Both the position numbers and the translations under genes were made by a program. From positions 7,502,001-7,566,000 of the forward strand of contig CP053160.1 in NCBI GenBank assembly GCA_014607495.2: a stretch of DNA of 64,000 nucleotides, written 5' to 3'. The notes below the pieces were generated by a model. It was not told where the DNA came from, made no database searches, and saw nothing but the letters and a program-made list of their open reading frames with translations. This document shows positions 10,625-21,263 of this stretch, piece after piece (the first letter of the stretch is position 1; the number at the start of each line of letters is the position of its first letter). Source of the stretch: Carposina sasakii. Its lineage: Eukaryota; Arthropoda; Insecta; Lepidoptera; Carposinidae.

Positions 10625-11890
10625 TTTTATTACTTGTTACATACGACGTCTCTTTCTGTTTATATTTTAAAAAACAAGATGGTACGTATAAGTGGAGATA
10701 GCAAATCCCTGAGGCATACCAATAATTCGATTCGATTCGTACTAATTAAGGTTACGCACTTGACGTAAGTGAAGTTATCCAAAAGAGTATCTAAAAATCC
10801 GGCTTTTCCCAGTAGTTTTACCAAGTATTTTGAGAATTGTCATCCCATACCACTGTAATACCACAGTTAGTATAAATGAACAACGGACTCCCTGGAGCGA
10901 AACAAGTGAACAAATCGTGACAAACACAGCTCTTGTGAATGTATCCGTAAAGCTCAGCTTTGTTGATAACTCCGAGTTTACATAATGGACGAACGGGATG
11001 TTGTTTCAGCAGAAATTGTTCAACTTGCCTATTCATACGATTTTCATAGAAAAACGTCATTAATGCGGTAAAAACTAAAGATATTGAGTTAGAATTTTCA
11101 ACTCAGGCGATTATTTTTATTCCATCAAAGATTTACGTAGTTTCCAAAGGCTTCCAATGACATTTTCAATGGTTGTGCAAAATTAGAATTAGGTAAAAAA
11201 AAAACAAAATCTTGTTTATGGAACAAGGTCCAACTATATTTCATTACCTTCCACCTGAAATTCAATTTAGCTACCCAGAGCTCGCTTAAAAGGCTTTCAA
11301 AAAGAGTCTCTAGCTTGCCACCAATTTATTTCAAATATTATTTTAACTTACATTCAATTTTAAAGGTAGAACTTAATAGATTTGTCTCCGGGTCTTATGA
11401 GACTTTCATAAAAATTAGATATTTTAATTATAATTTCATGGAACAGTATTTACTAGTGTAGAGATAGTTTCGAAGTAAACTAAAATCATTTAACTAAATA
11501 TTAATTTACTTGTAACTTATCCCATTATGCGAAGTTGTAGTGATTATAATAATATTGTATACGGGATAATTATTATTTGAATATAATCTCGGTTTTGATA
11601 TACCTACACATATTTATGCAAACTTTGTCTAAATAGACTAACTAATTGACAAAACTCAACCACGACCAAAAACGTTACGTTATGCACGTTTCGGAAAACG
11701 GAAATTACGTCCTTTCTTTTGGTAAATAAAACAAGGCATGTATAACTAGAATCTACTCAAAATTGCACGTATGTATTCTAAGCTAATGATAAAATGACGT
11801 TGACTCGAATTAATCTAGTGGATTATTATATTTTAAGCTTATTCCAAGTCGGTAGCAAACACTTCATTGTGAGAAGCACTCGGTGCTCAC
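10625..11890. other. No gene seen
   Basis: AT-rich unique-looking sequence. A segment at about 11652-11700 ('accacgaccaaaaacgtta') resembles 57690-57735, so an old repeat is present. The open frames here are short and without recognisable motifs. Confidence 0.4.
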
Positions 11891-11975
11891 CGAGATGCAT
11901 CGCAGATTGCTTCGAAGATGCACTTGACCGATATTTTACCTCCGTACCAGTGAGGGCCTCTCATCTTACTTAATC
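11891..11975 (-). other. Candidate host exon (weak)
   Basis: On the minus strand an 85-bp segment is bounded by 'ACTTACAG|' and '|GTGAGC' splice-like signals. One frame is open throughout (…MRGPHWYGGKISVKC…) and base composition is GC-richer than the surroundings. I do not recognise the peptide. The opposite strand also has an open frame of about 43 codons, so strand and coding status are uncertain. A fragment of an unknown repeat is the main alternative. Confidence 0.2.
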
Positions 11976-12814
11976 CTGTAAGTATTTTATAAGAGAAAAA
12001 CTGCTTTATTTTTGTTTAGTTATAATATTGCTAGCAATATCTAATGTATTTGAAATAATTTCCTTTTCCGTTGGAGTCGCGGAAAATCTAATCCGATATC
12101 CTACGTCATAACGTAGAATATTGTTATATTTTTATTATATGTGAGTAGACTCCAAGTTGTTTACACACTAGAATATTTCTTTTAAATCTGTCATGGACAT
12201 TTCTTCTTCTGCTTTAAATAAATATGCTTTCTATAGCGTTCTTAGAAACATTCCCATATATTCACTCTGGTACCAATTTGCACTTCTGTGAAAATAACTC
12301 AATTTGCGACGGCGGGGCCAGTGTCGACGTGCTCCCTATTTCCTTGGTCTCAAATGTTGCTATTTACATTTTATTTGAAGTAAAGTTTCCGTATTTAAAT
12401 AAGGGTCTATTGTACAGAAGTGCCGAGTTGTTTCTTGCATAACAAACCTCTTTCATAGGAGTTTGAACTCGAGAAACGTCGACAAACAAATTCATACATC
12501 TTTTGTCGTTGGCGTTCCTACAGTAAGTTTTAAATCTGTATAGTTCACAAAGTCGTTTCCTGTTTGTCTCTGTGAGCTACGTCTTTTGGAATGGATTTTT
12601 TGCAATTTTCATCTAGGAAATGACTGGAATATTTCGACTAGAGCATAAAGTTAGTAAAGTGAGATTTTTGCAAGCTATATTCCTTTATAGTCTTTTAGTT
12701 TGTAGTTCACTAGATCGTGTACTATGCTTCTCGTAATTTTGATTTTCACAAAAAATTTACACCCGCTCCCTTTCAGCTTTTCCCGCCGATTCATAGGGTC
12801 GTAAATATAGAATT
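11976..12814. other. No gene seen
   Basis: AT-rich non-coding sequence. A 72-codon frame at 12224-12442 has no recognisable feature. A short palindromic 'TACGTCATAACGTA' lies near 12102. Confidence 0.35.
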
Positions 12815-13080
12815 GTATCAGGAGTTACTATTCGGAAGTTCAAATTTCCATCAAGGGTACACCCATGAGAACTAATTTTAATCCTGAAGATGCCACGGGT
12901 GTTGGTGAAACATTATTAATTGATTTTCGGATTAGTGACTATGTATATTTGCATGCTGGATGCTTGGATCTGGCTTCTCGTTGCGACTGTAGTAGTTTTG
13001 TGTTCGTGATCATGACTCGGCAGATCCGAGGGTCAGCGGAGAGCGTAGGGCCCTGTGGTGGGCGTACCCTAGATGGATAA
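12815..13080 (+). mobile_element. Hammerhead-associated repeat family, diverged copy
   Basis: An older copy with the family start ('attcggaagttcaaa'), inverted arms ('ggtacaccc' and 'gggcgtaccc') and a ribozyme-like core: CTGAAGA at 12884-12890 and GAAAC at 12907-12911. The outer ACTA/TAGT and inner AATC/GATT pairs seen in the 52-kb copy are kept. The cleavage triplet is changed to AUU, so activity is doubtful. Confidence 0.6.
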
Positions 13081-13477
13081 TATGCTATTTGTGCACCTTT
13101 GGGGCACTGAACATTCCTGTTATCTATCGCGGACTACTTGCGTGATGTTCGTTGCTATCTATCATTCAATATGAGTTGTCATAAATACATTGCAATTTAT
13201 CGCAATTACCCTTCTGCTGACATCAACAGCACTTTTTCGTAGCGTATTATAAACTGTACGGCACTGAACGAAAATATTATATTTGTATAAAGTAAACGTT
13301 TCCAATAATGGCATGTAACAAGAAAACATTAAGATTAGATTCATAGCACAATGTCGCGCATCATTTATTAATTTTATAAGAAATTTTTCAAACTGCTATA
13401 CTTTAAGAAGGGTGAGTTTATCATTTCTTTTTTTAAATGTTAAATATTTTACGTGGTTTGTAACATTTGTAACTTGT

Positions 13478-13712
13478 ACAGTGGGATAGCAAGACGATAT
13501 ATTGCACCATTCCGAAATCAAAAATCGTCTTGCATGCTATGTGCTCGGGTCTGGTTTCTCATGGCGATTGTAGTTAGTGCAAGTGCCTGTTGTCGCAATT
13601 ATGAGTTATCAGATCCGAGGGTTAGTGGAGGGTGTAGGGCCCGGTGGTGGGCGCACCCATAGTGAATGTTTGAACTTCCGAATTGTAATGCCTAATACAA
13701 TTTCATTTATAG
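13478..13712 (+). mobile_element. Hammerhead-associated repeat family, copy ending in an inverted terminus
   Basis: Contains the right arm found in the other copies up to 'gggcgcacccatagtg', but then continues with the reverse complement of the family's 5' start ('...cctaatacaatttcat'). It therefore has an inverted terminal extension absent from the 32-kb and 52-kb copies. The ribozyme region is missing. Confidence 0.6.
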
Positions 13713-14804
13713 ATAACCGGTAAAGAAAAAATTTGCACATTTATTTTTGTATAGTTTACAGTGAGATATATAAATTATTTTTTCTGAATGACTGATAGAT
13801 TAACGCACAGTCTAAGCTTTTGTACGCAGAGATCTAAACTTAGAAGGCGTGTTCTTTGTGCATCTGCTAAGATAGGATTTCTCGAAATCCCCACGAGCAC
13901 GAGAACCACGGGAATCCTAAAATGTACACGGACGAAGTCTAGAACTCTAGTTATATATATTTTAAAATAAACAATAATAATTATAATAGTAAAAATCTAA
14001 AATAATTTGTGTACCTTAAATCGTACATGAAGAATATCCCGAAAGAAGATGAAGCGAAAGAGATGTGTCGGTACCGTAGTGGAGATCCGTGATCTCTGTC
14101 TACCCCCTCCCAGAAAGACGCGTGATTTTATGTAGGTATGTATACCACATAGTCTCCTTGTATACAGACGTGCTGTTCAGCCTAATAAATCAATAAAACA
14201 TGAAAGTAAATCCAAAATGGCAAGTATTTTGCTGGCGCCCGAAATACCAAATTGCAAATATCACGTTTAACGATTTCCTGAGGAATCACGATGTTATATC
14301 TGAAATTGAATCAACCAACGTTCAGCATTATCATAAATATGTAGTAACAGTATATTTATATCATCCGATGCGACTATCACTTAGATAAAGGGGAGACGGA
14401 CAGGAGATGTTAACAACTCTTGTTAGTAGTAAATTATGAGCAATTGACTGAAAAATAGTTTTCATTTAGCGTTAGCATTTTACATAAATACTTACATTCG
14501 AATTAGAAAACATCGGATGTGCAGTAACTCAACTTATTTAACGGCATACAGATAATATTAGATAAATGTAGCCCAGTGAAATAACTCTATTTAGATCAGT
14601 TTTATGGAAAGAATATCTATTCTTTGGTTGGAAGCAAATATTGGCGAGTAATAGATCTATACTGCGTATTGAAGGATAAAGTCGATTATCACGTCTCCTC
14701 TTTGTCCTAACTTCATGGATTGATTGATGCATAGAGCAACCGCGATAACACACGAAATGTTTTTCTCGTTCTTTATATTACACGGAAAACACAAAAGATA
14801 ATTT
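13713..14804. other. No gene; contains one repeat D fragment (14098-14155, minus)
   Basis: AT-rich sequence with short unrecognised frames. 'ctctgtctaccccctccca...cgcgtgattttatgtaggta' at 14098-14155 is a diverged member of repeat D. Confidence 0.4.
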
Positions 14805-15054
14805 GACGGCCGATTGGTGTAGTTGGTAGTGGCCCTGCCTGCGACGCCATATGTCCTGGGTTCGAATCCCGGTAGGTGCAAACATTGATGTGATGAATAT
14901 CGATGTTTGTTTCTGAGTCATGGATGTTTATATACTTATCTATGTATTTATATACCGTTGCTTAGTACCCACGACACAAGACCTTAGGGACCTTAGTGTG
15001 GGACTAGGTCAATGTGTTGTAAAGTGTGCGAATAAAAATAATAATAATAATAAT
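14805..15054 (+). mobile_element. tRNA-derived SINE (family 1), full-length
   Basis: The head 'GGCCGATTGGTGTAGTTGG' supplies an A-box-like motif (14815-14826) and 'GGTTCGAATCC' (14859-14869) a consensus B box of an RNA polymerase III promoter. A tRNA-unrelated body ('acacaagaccttagggacc') and an (ATA)n tail at 15034-15054 follow. A second full copy lies on the minus strand at 30092-30343. It is not a functional tRNA, because no cloverleaf can be completed around the anticodon region. Confidence 0.85.
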
Positions 15055-15593
15055 GTAGTAACAAAGATAATGTATAAAGGCGAGGTTATCTCTTACAGAG
15101 ATTTCTGCGAGTGCTCGTATACATAATATAACTACTGCTTAAGATTAATTATAATGTAAGTTTAGTATAATTTTATAAAAATTAGTATCGTATGTAAGTC
15201 GGTAAGTATAAAAAAGCTTACGCATCAAGAATACGCAGCCAATATTTTTCCGATATCTCTCTGTATTCTGTTGTTCATTAATTTTTACGCTCGTTTGATA
15301 TAGAACTCGCTTGATCTAGCGTCACCTTGTGTTATATGACGTATCACTGATGGGTATGGTAATAAAGTGAACGCACTTTCACAATTGACTTTATTTATAT
15401 TACTACGGTATGATACAGCAGTACGATGTATAATATTTTCAATAACTTCAAAAAAGGAGAAGGTTTCTCAATTAGACTGCTTTCCCCTTTTAATAATATC
15501 GGAGCTTTTTTCTAGGTTCTTTCAATAAAACACTATCCCTTGTCTGAGTGGACACACAGAGGACAGAAGTCCTTCGTGCACATGTTCGCCATT

Positions 15594-15763
15594 TTAAGTC
15601 TAGCCGTCGGCTTGACCCTTCGGAGATAACGTCTGGTTAACTCTTCGTGACTATGTGTGCTTTCGATCCCATTTCACAGCCCGCGTTCACCGCTCTCCTG
15701 AAGGAGGAGGGGCGGGGAGCGCGGGCACGCTGCGGCCGGCGGTGCGAAGGCGCTCTCGTTAGT
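15594..15763 (-). repeat. GC-rich repeat, left copy of an inverted pair
   Basis: Its reverse complement matches 22668-22837; the first about 155 bp (from 'gtactaacgagagcgcc' to 'ccgaagggtcaagcc') appear identical. Much richer in G+C than its surroundings. The pair brackets the DIRS-like element. Confidence 0.8.
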
Positions 15764-15884
15764 ACGCTGTTTAACCTTGCGTGTGTTATGTGTGTTTAAG
15801 TGATACGCAACAACAGTGAGACTGTTCGATCGAGCGTACGTATTTTAAGGGGGTATACCTATTATAGTAGAACTTTTTAAGTAA

Positions 15885-16130
15885 TAATTTTATATTGCAT
15901 AACAACTAATGGCATAAACCTCTTTTCGCAGAATATCGTTTGGCATTAACTCATTTAGCATACATTGAAACCCATATTTCTGTAAGTCATCTGTTCATAA
16001 GTCATCATTATCTGTACGCATAATTTTGGTATCCATAATAATCACAATGTATAATCATCACATCGCAGAAAGTTCAAAACCAGATTCATCTTTTGGCATA
16101 TATTTCTTCTTATCTATTATCCAAAAAAAG
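15885..16130. repeat. Degenerate 'GGCATAA' repeat region, left arm
   Basis: Loosely repeated short units with 'ggcataa', 'gcataa' and 'agtcatc'. The opposite orientation ('ttatgcca') dominates at 16490-16710, so the two regions form a diffuse inverted pair about 950 bp across. Confidence 0.4.
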
Positions 16131-16343
16131 GAAAACATTAAATAAAACAAATCGTCTTCAAAATATTATAAATAATCAGTCTGATTACACAGAATGTGGG
16201 TACCTTAAAGCAATAGGAGCTAATATAAGATTAGTATAATTTTATTTTCTGATTAATTTAATTGTTTTTTTTCTAATAATTGTAATAAATAAAAGTTGAT
16301 TTAATGATAATTATTTGGTTTTTATATCCTTGCCCATGAGAGC

Positions 16344-16442
16344 ATGTTCGTTTCTGGCACTCGCCGGCCGCTGCCGCGGCACGCTCGCTTCGCTCGCTCG
16401 GCTCGTGCATAAGAGGTCACAGTTCTAACCTAACCTAACCTA
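16344..16442. repeat. GC-rich patch with three CCTAA units
   Basis: 'GCCGCTGCCGCGGCACGCTC' type sequence followed by 'cgctcgcttcgctcgctcgg'. It ends in 'AACCTAACCTAACCTA', three units of the insect telomere repeat complement. Too short to be an internal telomere tract with confidence. Confidence 0.4.
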
Positions 16443-16489
16443 CGCATTTTTAAAGAAGAAAGTAACCCAATCTATATTATTCTAATTGA

Positions 16490-16710
16490 AATTCTATGAT
16501 CTTCATAGTATGCCTAGTTAAATTATGCCAAATAATCTGTACTCTAAATGAACGTTATGCTAAATGATATTATACAAAATTATAACTATGCCAAAGGTAA
16601 ATATGCCAATAAAAATTCTACTATCTTAAATGTATGCCATTCTAAATTCGGTCATAAGCACATTATACCTAAAAATATTTATGTCAAATATTTTTTATGC
16701 CTAATAAATG
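16490..16710. repeat. Degenerate 'TTATGCCA' repeat region, right arm
   Basis: Opposite-orientation partner of 15885-16130. It accounts for a 100-codon frame at 16548-16850, which is not a recognisable protein. Confidence 0.4.
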
Positions 16711-17204
16711 ATCGACTAAAGAAGTTTCTGCGAAGTCAGTTATCCCAAATAGGTTTCGGAGTATCAAGTTTCTACCAAATAGACCGCCCCCATTTTAAGG
16801 TAATTCAATATTTCTTGGCTTTAAAATTCCCAGTAAAAATAAATAGGTAATTTAGTTATCCAGTTTTATATTCGCGTATACCTTATTGTCTGTGTAAACA
16901 GCCGCGATAGTTAAGAATCTTGTTAATTAAGAAAAAAATTTTTTTCGTAGTTAATGCTGTTAACTTAATCTTTCTTAGGGTTTTGTGTTAATTTCCTTTA
17001 TTTCCAGCAATTTGACTCAAGTAACGAACATTCGTTTTACTAGAGCTATGTACTTATAGTACTTAATAACCTTGGTTAAATTTGCAATGACCAAATTCAT
17101 TTATAATTTACCTCAATAACGCCCCCCGGGTAGAGGTTTTTTTTCTGTGTCAAAACGCATACTGTTTCTAAAACGATGCGAGACATGTCCTGTTACTCCA
17201 GACA

Positions 17205-17515
17205 GACACCTGTCGTGTCGACTTTTAAAGTCGTATGGATTTTTGCCAATCGGCGTATCAAAATCCTTGACACGACGTATCAGAATTCCATACACGTCGT
17301 ATGAAACTTCATGACGCGTCGTATCAAACTTCATGATGCGTCGTATGAAACTTCACGATGAGTCGTATCAAACTTCATGACGCGTCGTATGAAACTCATG
17401 ACGCGTCGCATGAAACCTCGTGACAAGTCTTATCGAATTCCTTGACACGGCATAACAAACTCCTCTAGTCGTATCGTACTTCTACATATGTCGTATTAAA
17501 TTTGGGCATGAGTCT
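17205..17515. repeat. 22-bp minisatellite, about 13 units
   Basis: Tandem units of the type 'CGTCGTATGAAACTTCATGACG', 22 bp each and increasingly diverged toward both ends ('gcgtatcaaaatccttgacacg' on the left, 'cgtattaaatttgggcat' on the right). It lies just upstream of the DIRS-like coding region. Confidence 0.8.
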
Positions 17516-17678
17516 TTACTTTATTGGACTCACGTCTGACCCGACTGAGCCACAGGCATTTCCGTGTCTTTGACTCCTGTTGCATCTCATACTCACTGGA
17601 GTTTCCGTTGATCATTTAGATGGCCTTAGCAAGAATATGATCACTATCGCGGATCTCTCCACTCACTAGTTAACATCC

Positions 17679-18990
17679 TTGGACGAGACAGACAGGCTGT
17701 TTCTTGAAATAATTGTGGAAGCGATTTATATCCTTTTCCCAGATGGATGGGATGAATGGAATGTTTGTGACTTATCAAAAGAAGACCTTATTGGTAGGAA
17801 GATCGACTTTGCAATTTTGAGCAAGTTGCATTTCGCCATTTCAACATTGATATTAGTGAAGGCTTTGATCAAGAAGCAACTGCAGTCTCAGAAAGATTTT
17901 ATCAAATGATAAAATTGCAAGTCCTAAACTTCGATTTTTGAAGAGCGCTCATAATTAGCGCGAAGAATATCGCAATAAGAATTCACGGCTCTGCTGTGCA
18001 ATTAGAAATATATATATAAAAAAAAAGCGGTAGATCATAATTTAAATACTGAATTTATATCTAGAACAGTAGTATCGGAGTTATTATCAGGCACTTCAAT
18101 AAAAAGAATAGGCAAAGATATTATATCGAAATCGTCAAAGAAACCCAGGTTGGGAGGAGATGGTCAATAGTCCCAAGGAAAGATCCGAAAATATTGAATA
18201 TGTTGCGATAGTTGCTTCAGAGGCAAACTACGAGTAGAAGCGACCAAGAATTTCCGACTTCACAGTCAGAATCGGAAATCTCAGACAATGATGAAAATGA
18301 CGTTTTTGGTCCGCCAGCTATTGGTGACATTGTGGAGAATAATGATAAAGAGAATGAAGTAGTCGATTTTGACTTTTCGTCGGAAGTTAAGGAAGCAGAT
18401 CCTTATATTCCGGTAGCAGACGGAGATGTATTGCAGCAGGGAATCTCTTGCCAAATATTTTATGATACTGGTTGGTGCAAACTGCGATATAGTGAAGTGC
18501 AGATAAAGCTTCACGCTACACCTACTTTCTCTGCGCTGGAGATCAAGTCACAACTAGCATCAGAGACTCCAAATTGGATCCCGTTTGATCACCTTGTGAA
18601 GTTAGACCATGCTTTAGGTACTATTTCTCTTTATCCCAGCTGGTTTGCTGGAAGAAATCTCTTTAAGAGATAAGCTCGCCTTTGTACATTATCTATGTTA
18701 TATAATTACCTGCTATATATTTTCTGTGTACAATAAAGAATAAAGAAAGAAAGAAAGAATATTTCTCATGCGTTATTGTTGCAATGTAAGCGATTGTGAG
18801 ACGCTTTAAATGCTACGCTAGATGAAGCGAATATTCCTGGTCTTGGTCCAATATTGAGGAAGCATCTTATAAGCAAGGAATCTCCTTGTAATGTATTATC
18901 AGATGACCTTCTACGACAAATACTGGACGTTTGTCGTAGAAGAGCAGAGACGATTGAAGCTAGACGTAAAATTTACTCTCCTAAGACCAA
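17679..18990 (+). pseudogene. DIRS-like gag remnant
   Basis: Broken frames: 'RTVVSELLSGTSIKRIGKDI' near 18065, an acidic section (18212-18430), 'LRYSEVQIKLHATPTFSAL' near 18480 and 'DEANIPGLGPILRKHLISK' near 18820. These resemble the C-terminal half of arthropod DIRS gag proteins. A 130-bp LINE tail at 18630-18759 splits it; without the insert the frame reads on as LGTIS-HALLLQ. Stops and frameshifts follow. The piece 17679-17909 may be its N-terminal part, but I cannot confirm that. Confidence 0.6.
18630..18759 (+). mobile_element. 5'-truncated LINE/SINE tail with 8-bp TSD, nested in gag
   Basis: Contains the common insect LINE 3' end 'ctctttaagagataagctcg' and 'gcctttgtac', then CAATAAAG and a GAAA-rich tail. 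It is flanked by TATTTCTC at 18622-18629 and 18760-18767. Removing the insert plus one TSD restores the gag frame across the junction. Confidence 0.8.
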
Positions 18991-19571
18991 ACATCTCTAT
19001 GATATATTACATAAAATTCCGCCTTCTTCATCAGCCTTGTTTGACGAAAAGACTTTGACACAGACTTTGCTAGACAACGGAGAATTTCCAAAAATTTTTT
19101 CCTAAGCCACACGTTTAAATTACAGAAAATGGATCACCTACGGAAGTCCATCTTACATTTTGAAAATTCTAGAAGGTCTTCGAATCCCTTTCTGCGAGAA
19201 ACTTCCACTTTCCCACCTGTCAAAGAGACTTTACAGTCGCATGAGTACCCAAAGCTTTCCCGAAATAACGTAGGAAATTGGTGAAATGCGGAGCTCAGGT
19301 AAAATCAACTCACCAGACAGGGTTTATTTCGAAAATGTTTTTAGTACCGAAGGCAGGCGGCTCTCTGAGTCCAGTTATAAATCTTTAAAACAATTTAGAA
19401 GATTTCTTATCCCGAAGCCGTTCCGTCTGATCAGTCATCAAAAGATTCCCAGTTTCTTGCAGAAAAAATTTCTTGGCAAAGATCGACCAATTCAATGCAT
19501 TCCTCGGTATTCCGATAGCCGAAAATCACCAAAGATTTTTAATGATAGCATACGACAACGAGTTCCTTCAA

Positions 19572-19861
19572 GTACTTTAATATACTCATATAGAATAATT
19601 GTCATCCGTTTCACAGAATAGTCCCTGGGCCTGATTTCAGAACTAACATTTTTAGTATGCAGTAATACAAAGAATGCGGTCATGCACATAGTAACGGGCG
19701 CCATCTTCCATGGGAGCTATACGGTGAAACGCACTCTAGTACATAGTATTTAATACTAATCACGGATCCCACAGTCAAACGGCGCAAGCAGTTTTGTGGG
19801 ACGTTGTACCTAATTTTAAGTCCTAGAATATTTAAAGAATAATAAATAAATAATAAATAAA
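19572..19861 (+). mobile_element. Unclassified insertion with A-rich tail in DIRS RT
   Basis: About 290 bp of non-RT sequence separates the 'NEFLQ' and 'TALPFGL' parts of the RT. It ends in 'AATAATAAATAAATAATAAA', suggesting a retroposed sequence on the plus strand. No pol III boxes recognised and no clear target duplication. Confidence 0.5.
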
Positions 19862-19972
19862 TTCACTGCTCTTCCTTTTGGACTGTCGATAGCTCCTTTA
19901 ATTTTCTCTCGTCTTACCAACTGGGTGGCAAGCAAACTAAGAGAAAAGAGCATCAGGGTCGTGGTGTATTTA

Positions 19973-20112
19973 CGGCCAATTTTAACACGAGAGATCAAAG
20001 AGAATATCGGATTTTTCTATTCCTAATTTGAAATTTTGTATGAAAACAATTGAAGATTAAATCTGAGATATGCAAGAAATCTCTCAAGATCAGTTACAGA
20101 AATTGGCTGTTA
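19973..20112. mobile_element. MITE with TTA target duplication splitting the YLDD motif
   Basis: The left end CGGCCAATTT and the reverse complement of the right end CAGCCAATTT form short TIRs. TTA precedes (19970-19972) and ends the insert (20110-20112). A 3-bp TTA duplication suits PIF/Harbinger-type MITEs. Length about 137 bp without the duplication. Confidence 0.6.
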
Positions 20113-20174
20113 GACGACTTCTTTCTAGCTCACCAATGCCCGGAGACTCTTGCCAGGCAAACAATAGATTTTCT

Positions 20175-20218
20175 AAAATTATTAATAAAGAAAATGGAAA
20201 AAATTCTTCACCCGAGTG
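20175..20218 (-). mobile_element. 44-bp 3' fragment of SINE family 2 with 12-bp TSD
   Basis: The last 44 bp of SINE family 2 ('cactcgggtgaagaattttt...') in minus orientation, flanked by AATAGATTTTCT at 20163-20174 and 20219-20230. Removing it restores the RT frame (TIDFLLDLG). A very short LINE-mediated insertion. Confidence 0.85.
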
Positions 20219-20586
20219 AATAGATTTTCTCTTAGATCTAGGTCAACAAATAAATTGGAAAAAAACGGTTCTGACTCCGCACCGTTCAGAAGAGTATCTC
20301 GGGATAATTTGGAATCCATCTCAGAACGTAAAGTTTTTGAATGCGGACAAGAAGGGCCGTATTTGAAACGACATTCAAGTGATCATCAGAAAAGGAGAAT
20401 GGAGCTGGCTTCGAGCCAAATCTCTCCTCAGTCGTCTAGTTTTCGCAGCCTTTGTAGTTCCTCTCGGTCTAATACATTGCAGAAGCTTACAGAGGGCATC
20501 AAACCGATTCCCAGAAGATCGTCCAAGCCAGTTATATTCTGTCCCCAAGCAAGTACCTTTAAGACCTAAGTTGGTGGTTAAGGAAT

Positions 20587-21263
20587 TTGAACAAAACTTT
20601 TCCAATAATAATCGATGACCCAAAGATTTACATCGTATCCGATGCCTCGGGGTCAGGATGGGGGATATCGGTGAACGGAATAAAATTATCGGGAGTATGG
20701 AACAAAAGTCAGTCGAAGTGGCACTCTAATGTGAAGGAGATTTTTGCAGTATTTCAGGGAGTCAAAAGTTATCAACAACTTCTGAAAGGTCATGTTGTCG
20801 TAGTCCAATCGAACAATCGTTCAGTAGTAGCGTACATAAATGAACCAAGTCATCGTGTCTTAACAAATTAACCTCCGATCTATTAATGATGTGTCTTCAG
20901 TCACAAATCAAACTAGTAACCTTTCATCTTCCTGGTCGTTACAATGTCGAGGCCGATCGCTTATCACGTGGAAGAACCTTCCCATGTGATAAGACGCTGT
21001 CCCCGGGAATTCTTCAAAAGATTTTTCAGAAATGGGGCAAGCCTTGCATAGACCTGTTCGCGTCAGCGAGTTCAGCAGTAATACCAAACTATGTATCTCT
21101 AGATGCAAGAGATCCTCAGGCATGGTTTGTAAATACGTTCAGCCGGGAATGTCTGTCCTCCGCCAGCTTTAATCCCGAAAGTACTTTCACACTGGAACAC
21201 GGCCCAGGGGTTTTACATTTTAATAGTTCCTCGTTGGAGCAGTCTTTTGGAGAGCCGACCTAA
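20587..21263 (+). pseudogene. DIRS-like RNase H and linker remnant
   Basis: Two frames: 20587-20871 with 'IYIVSDASGSGWGISVNG' (RNase H first Asp), 'KWHSNVKEIFAVFQGVKSYQ' and 'VVVQSNNRSVVAYIN', and 20886-21263 with 'PGRYNVEADRLSRG' then 'WGKPCIDLFASASSAVIPNY'. Both are standard for DIRS and related elements. The frames are offset by a short frameshift/stop region at 20872-20885. 'QSNN' replaces the usual 'xTDN', a probable loss of a catalytic Asp. Confidence 0.75.

Larger units (their letters stand above)
18991..20580 (+). pseudogene. DIRS-like reverse transcriptase remnant
   Basis: Pieces in order: 'ILEGLRIPFCEKLPLS' (about 19160), a fingers-like 'SLKQFRRFLIPKPFRLISHQ' (about 19375), 'IAENHQRFLMIAYDNE' (about 19515), 'LPFGLSIAPLIFSRL' (about 19870), 'VVVYL' (19961-19972) with 'DDFFLAHQCPETLA' resuming at 20113, and 'GIIWNPSQNVKFLNADKKG' (about 20305). 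Three insertions (19572-19861, 19973-20112, 20175-20218) and several frameshifts destroy it. The catalytic YLDD is split exactly by one of them. Confidence 0.75.

Noticed and set aside
14813..14881. tRNA-like sequence with A and B boxes
   Set aside because: Continuous with a SINE body and (ATA)n tail that recur at 30092-30343; the anticodon arm does not close. Annotated as SINE, not tRNA.
16548..16850. 100-codon frame
   Set aside because: Arises from degenerate TTATGCCA-type repeats; no domain.
17113..17515. CRISPR-like array
   Set aside because: Repeats are contiguous 22-bp units with no unique spacers and lie in a eukaryotic repeat context; a minisatellite.
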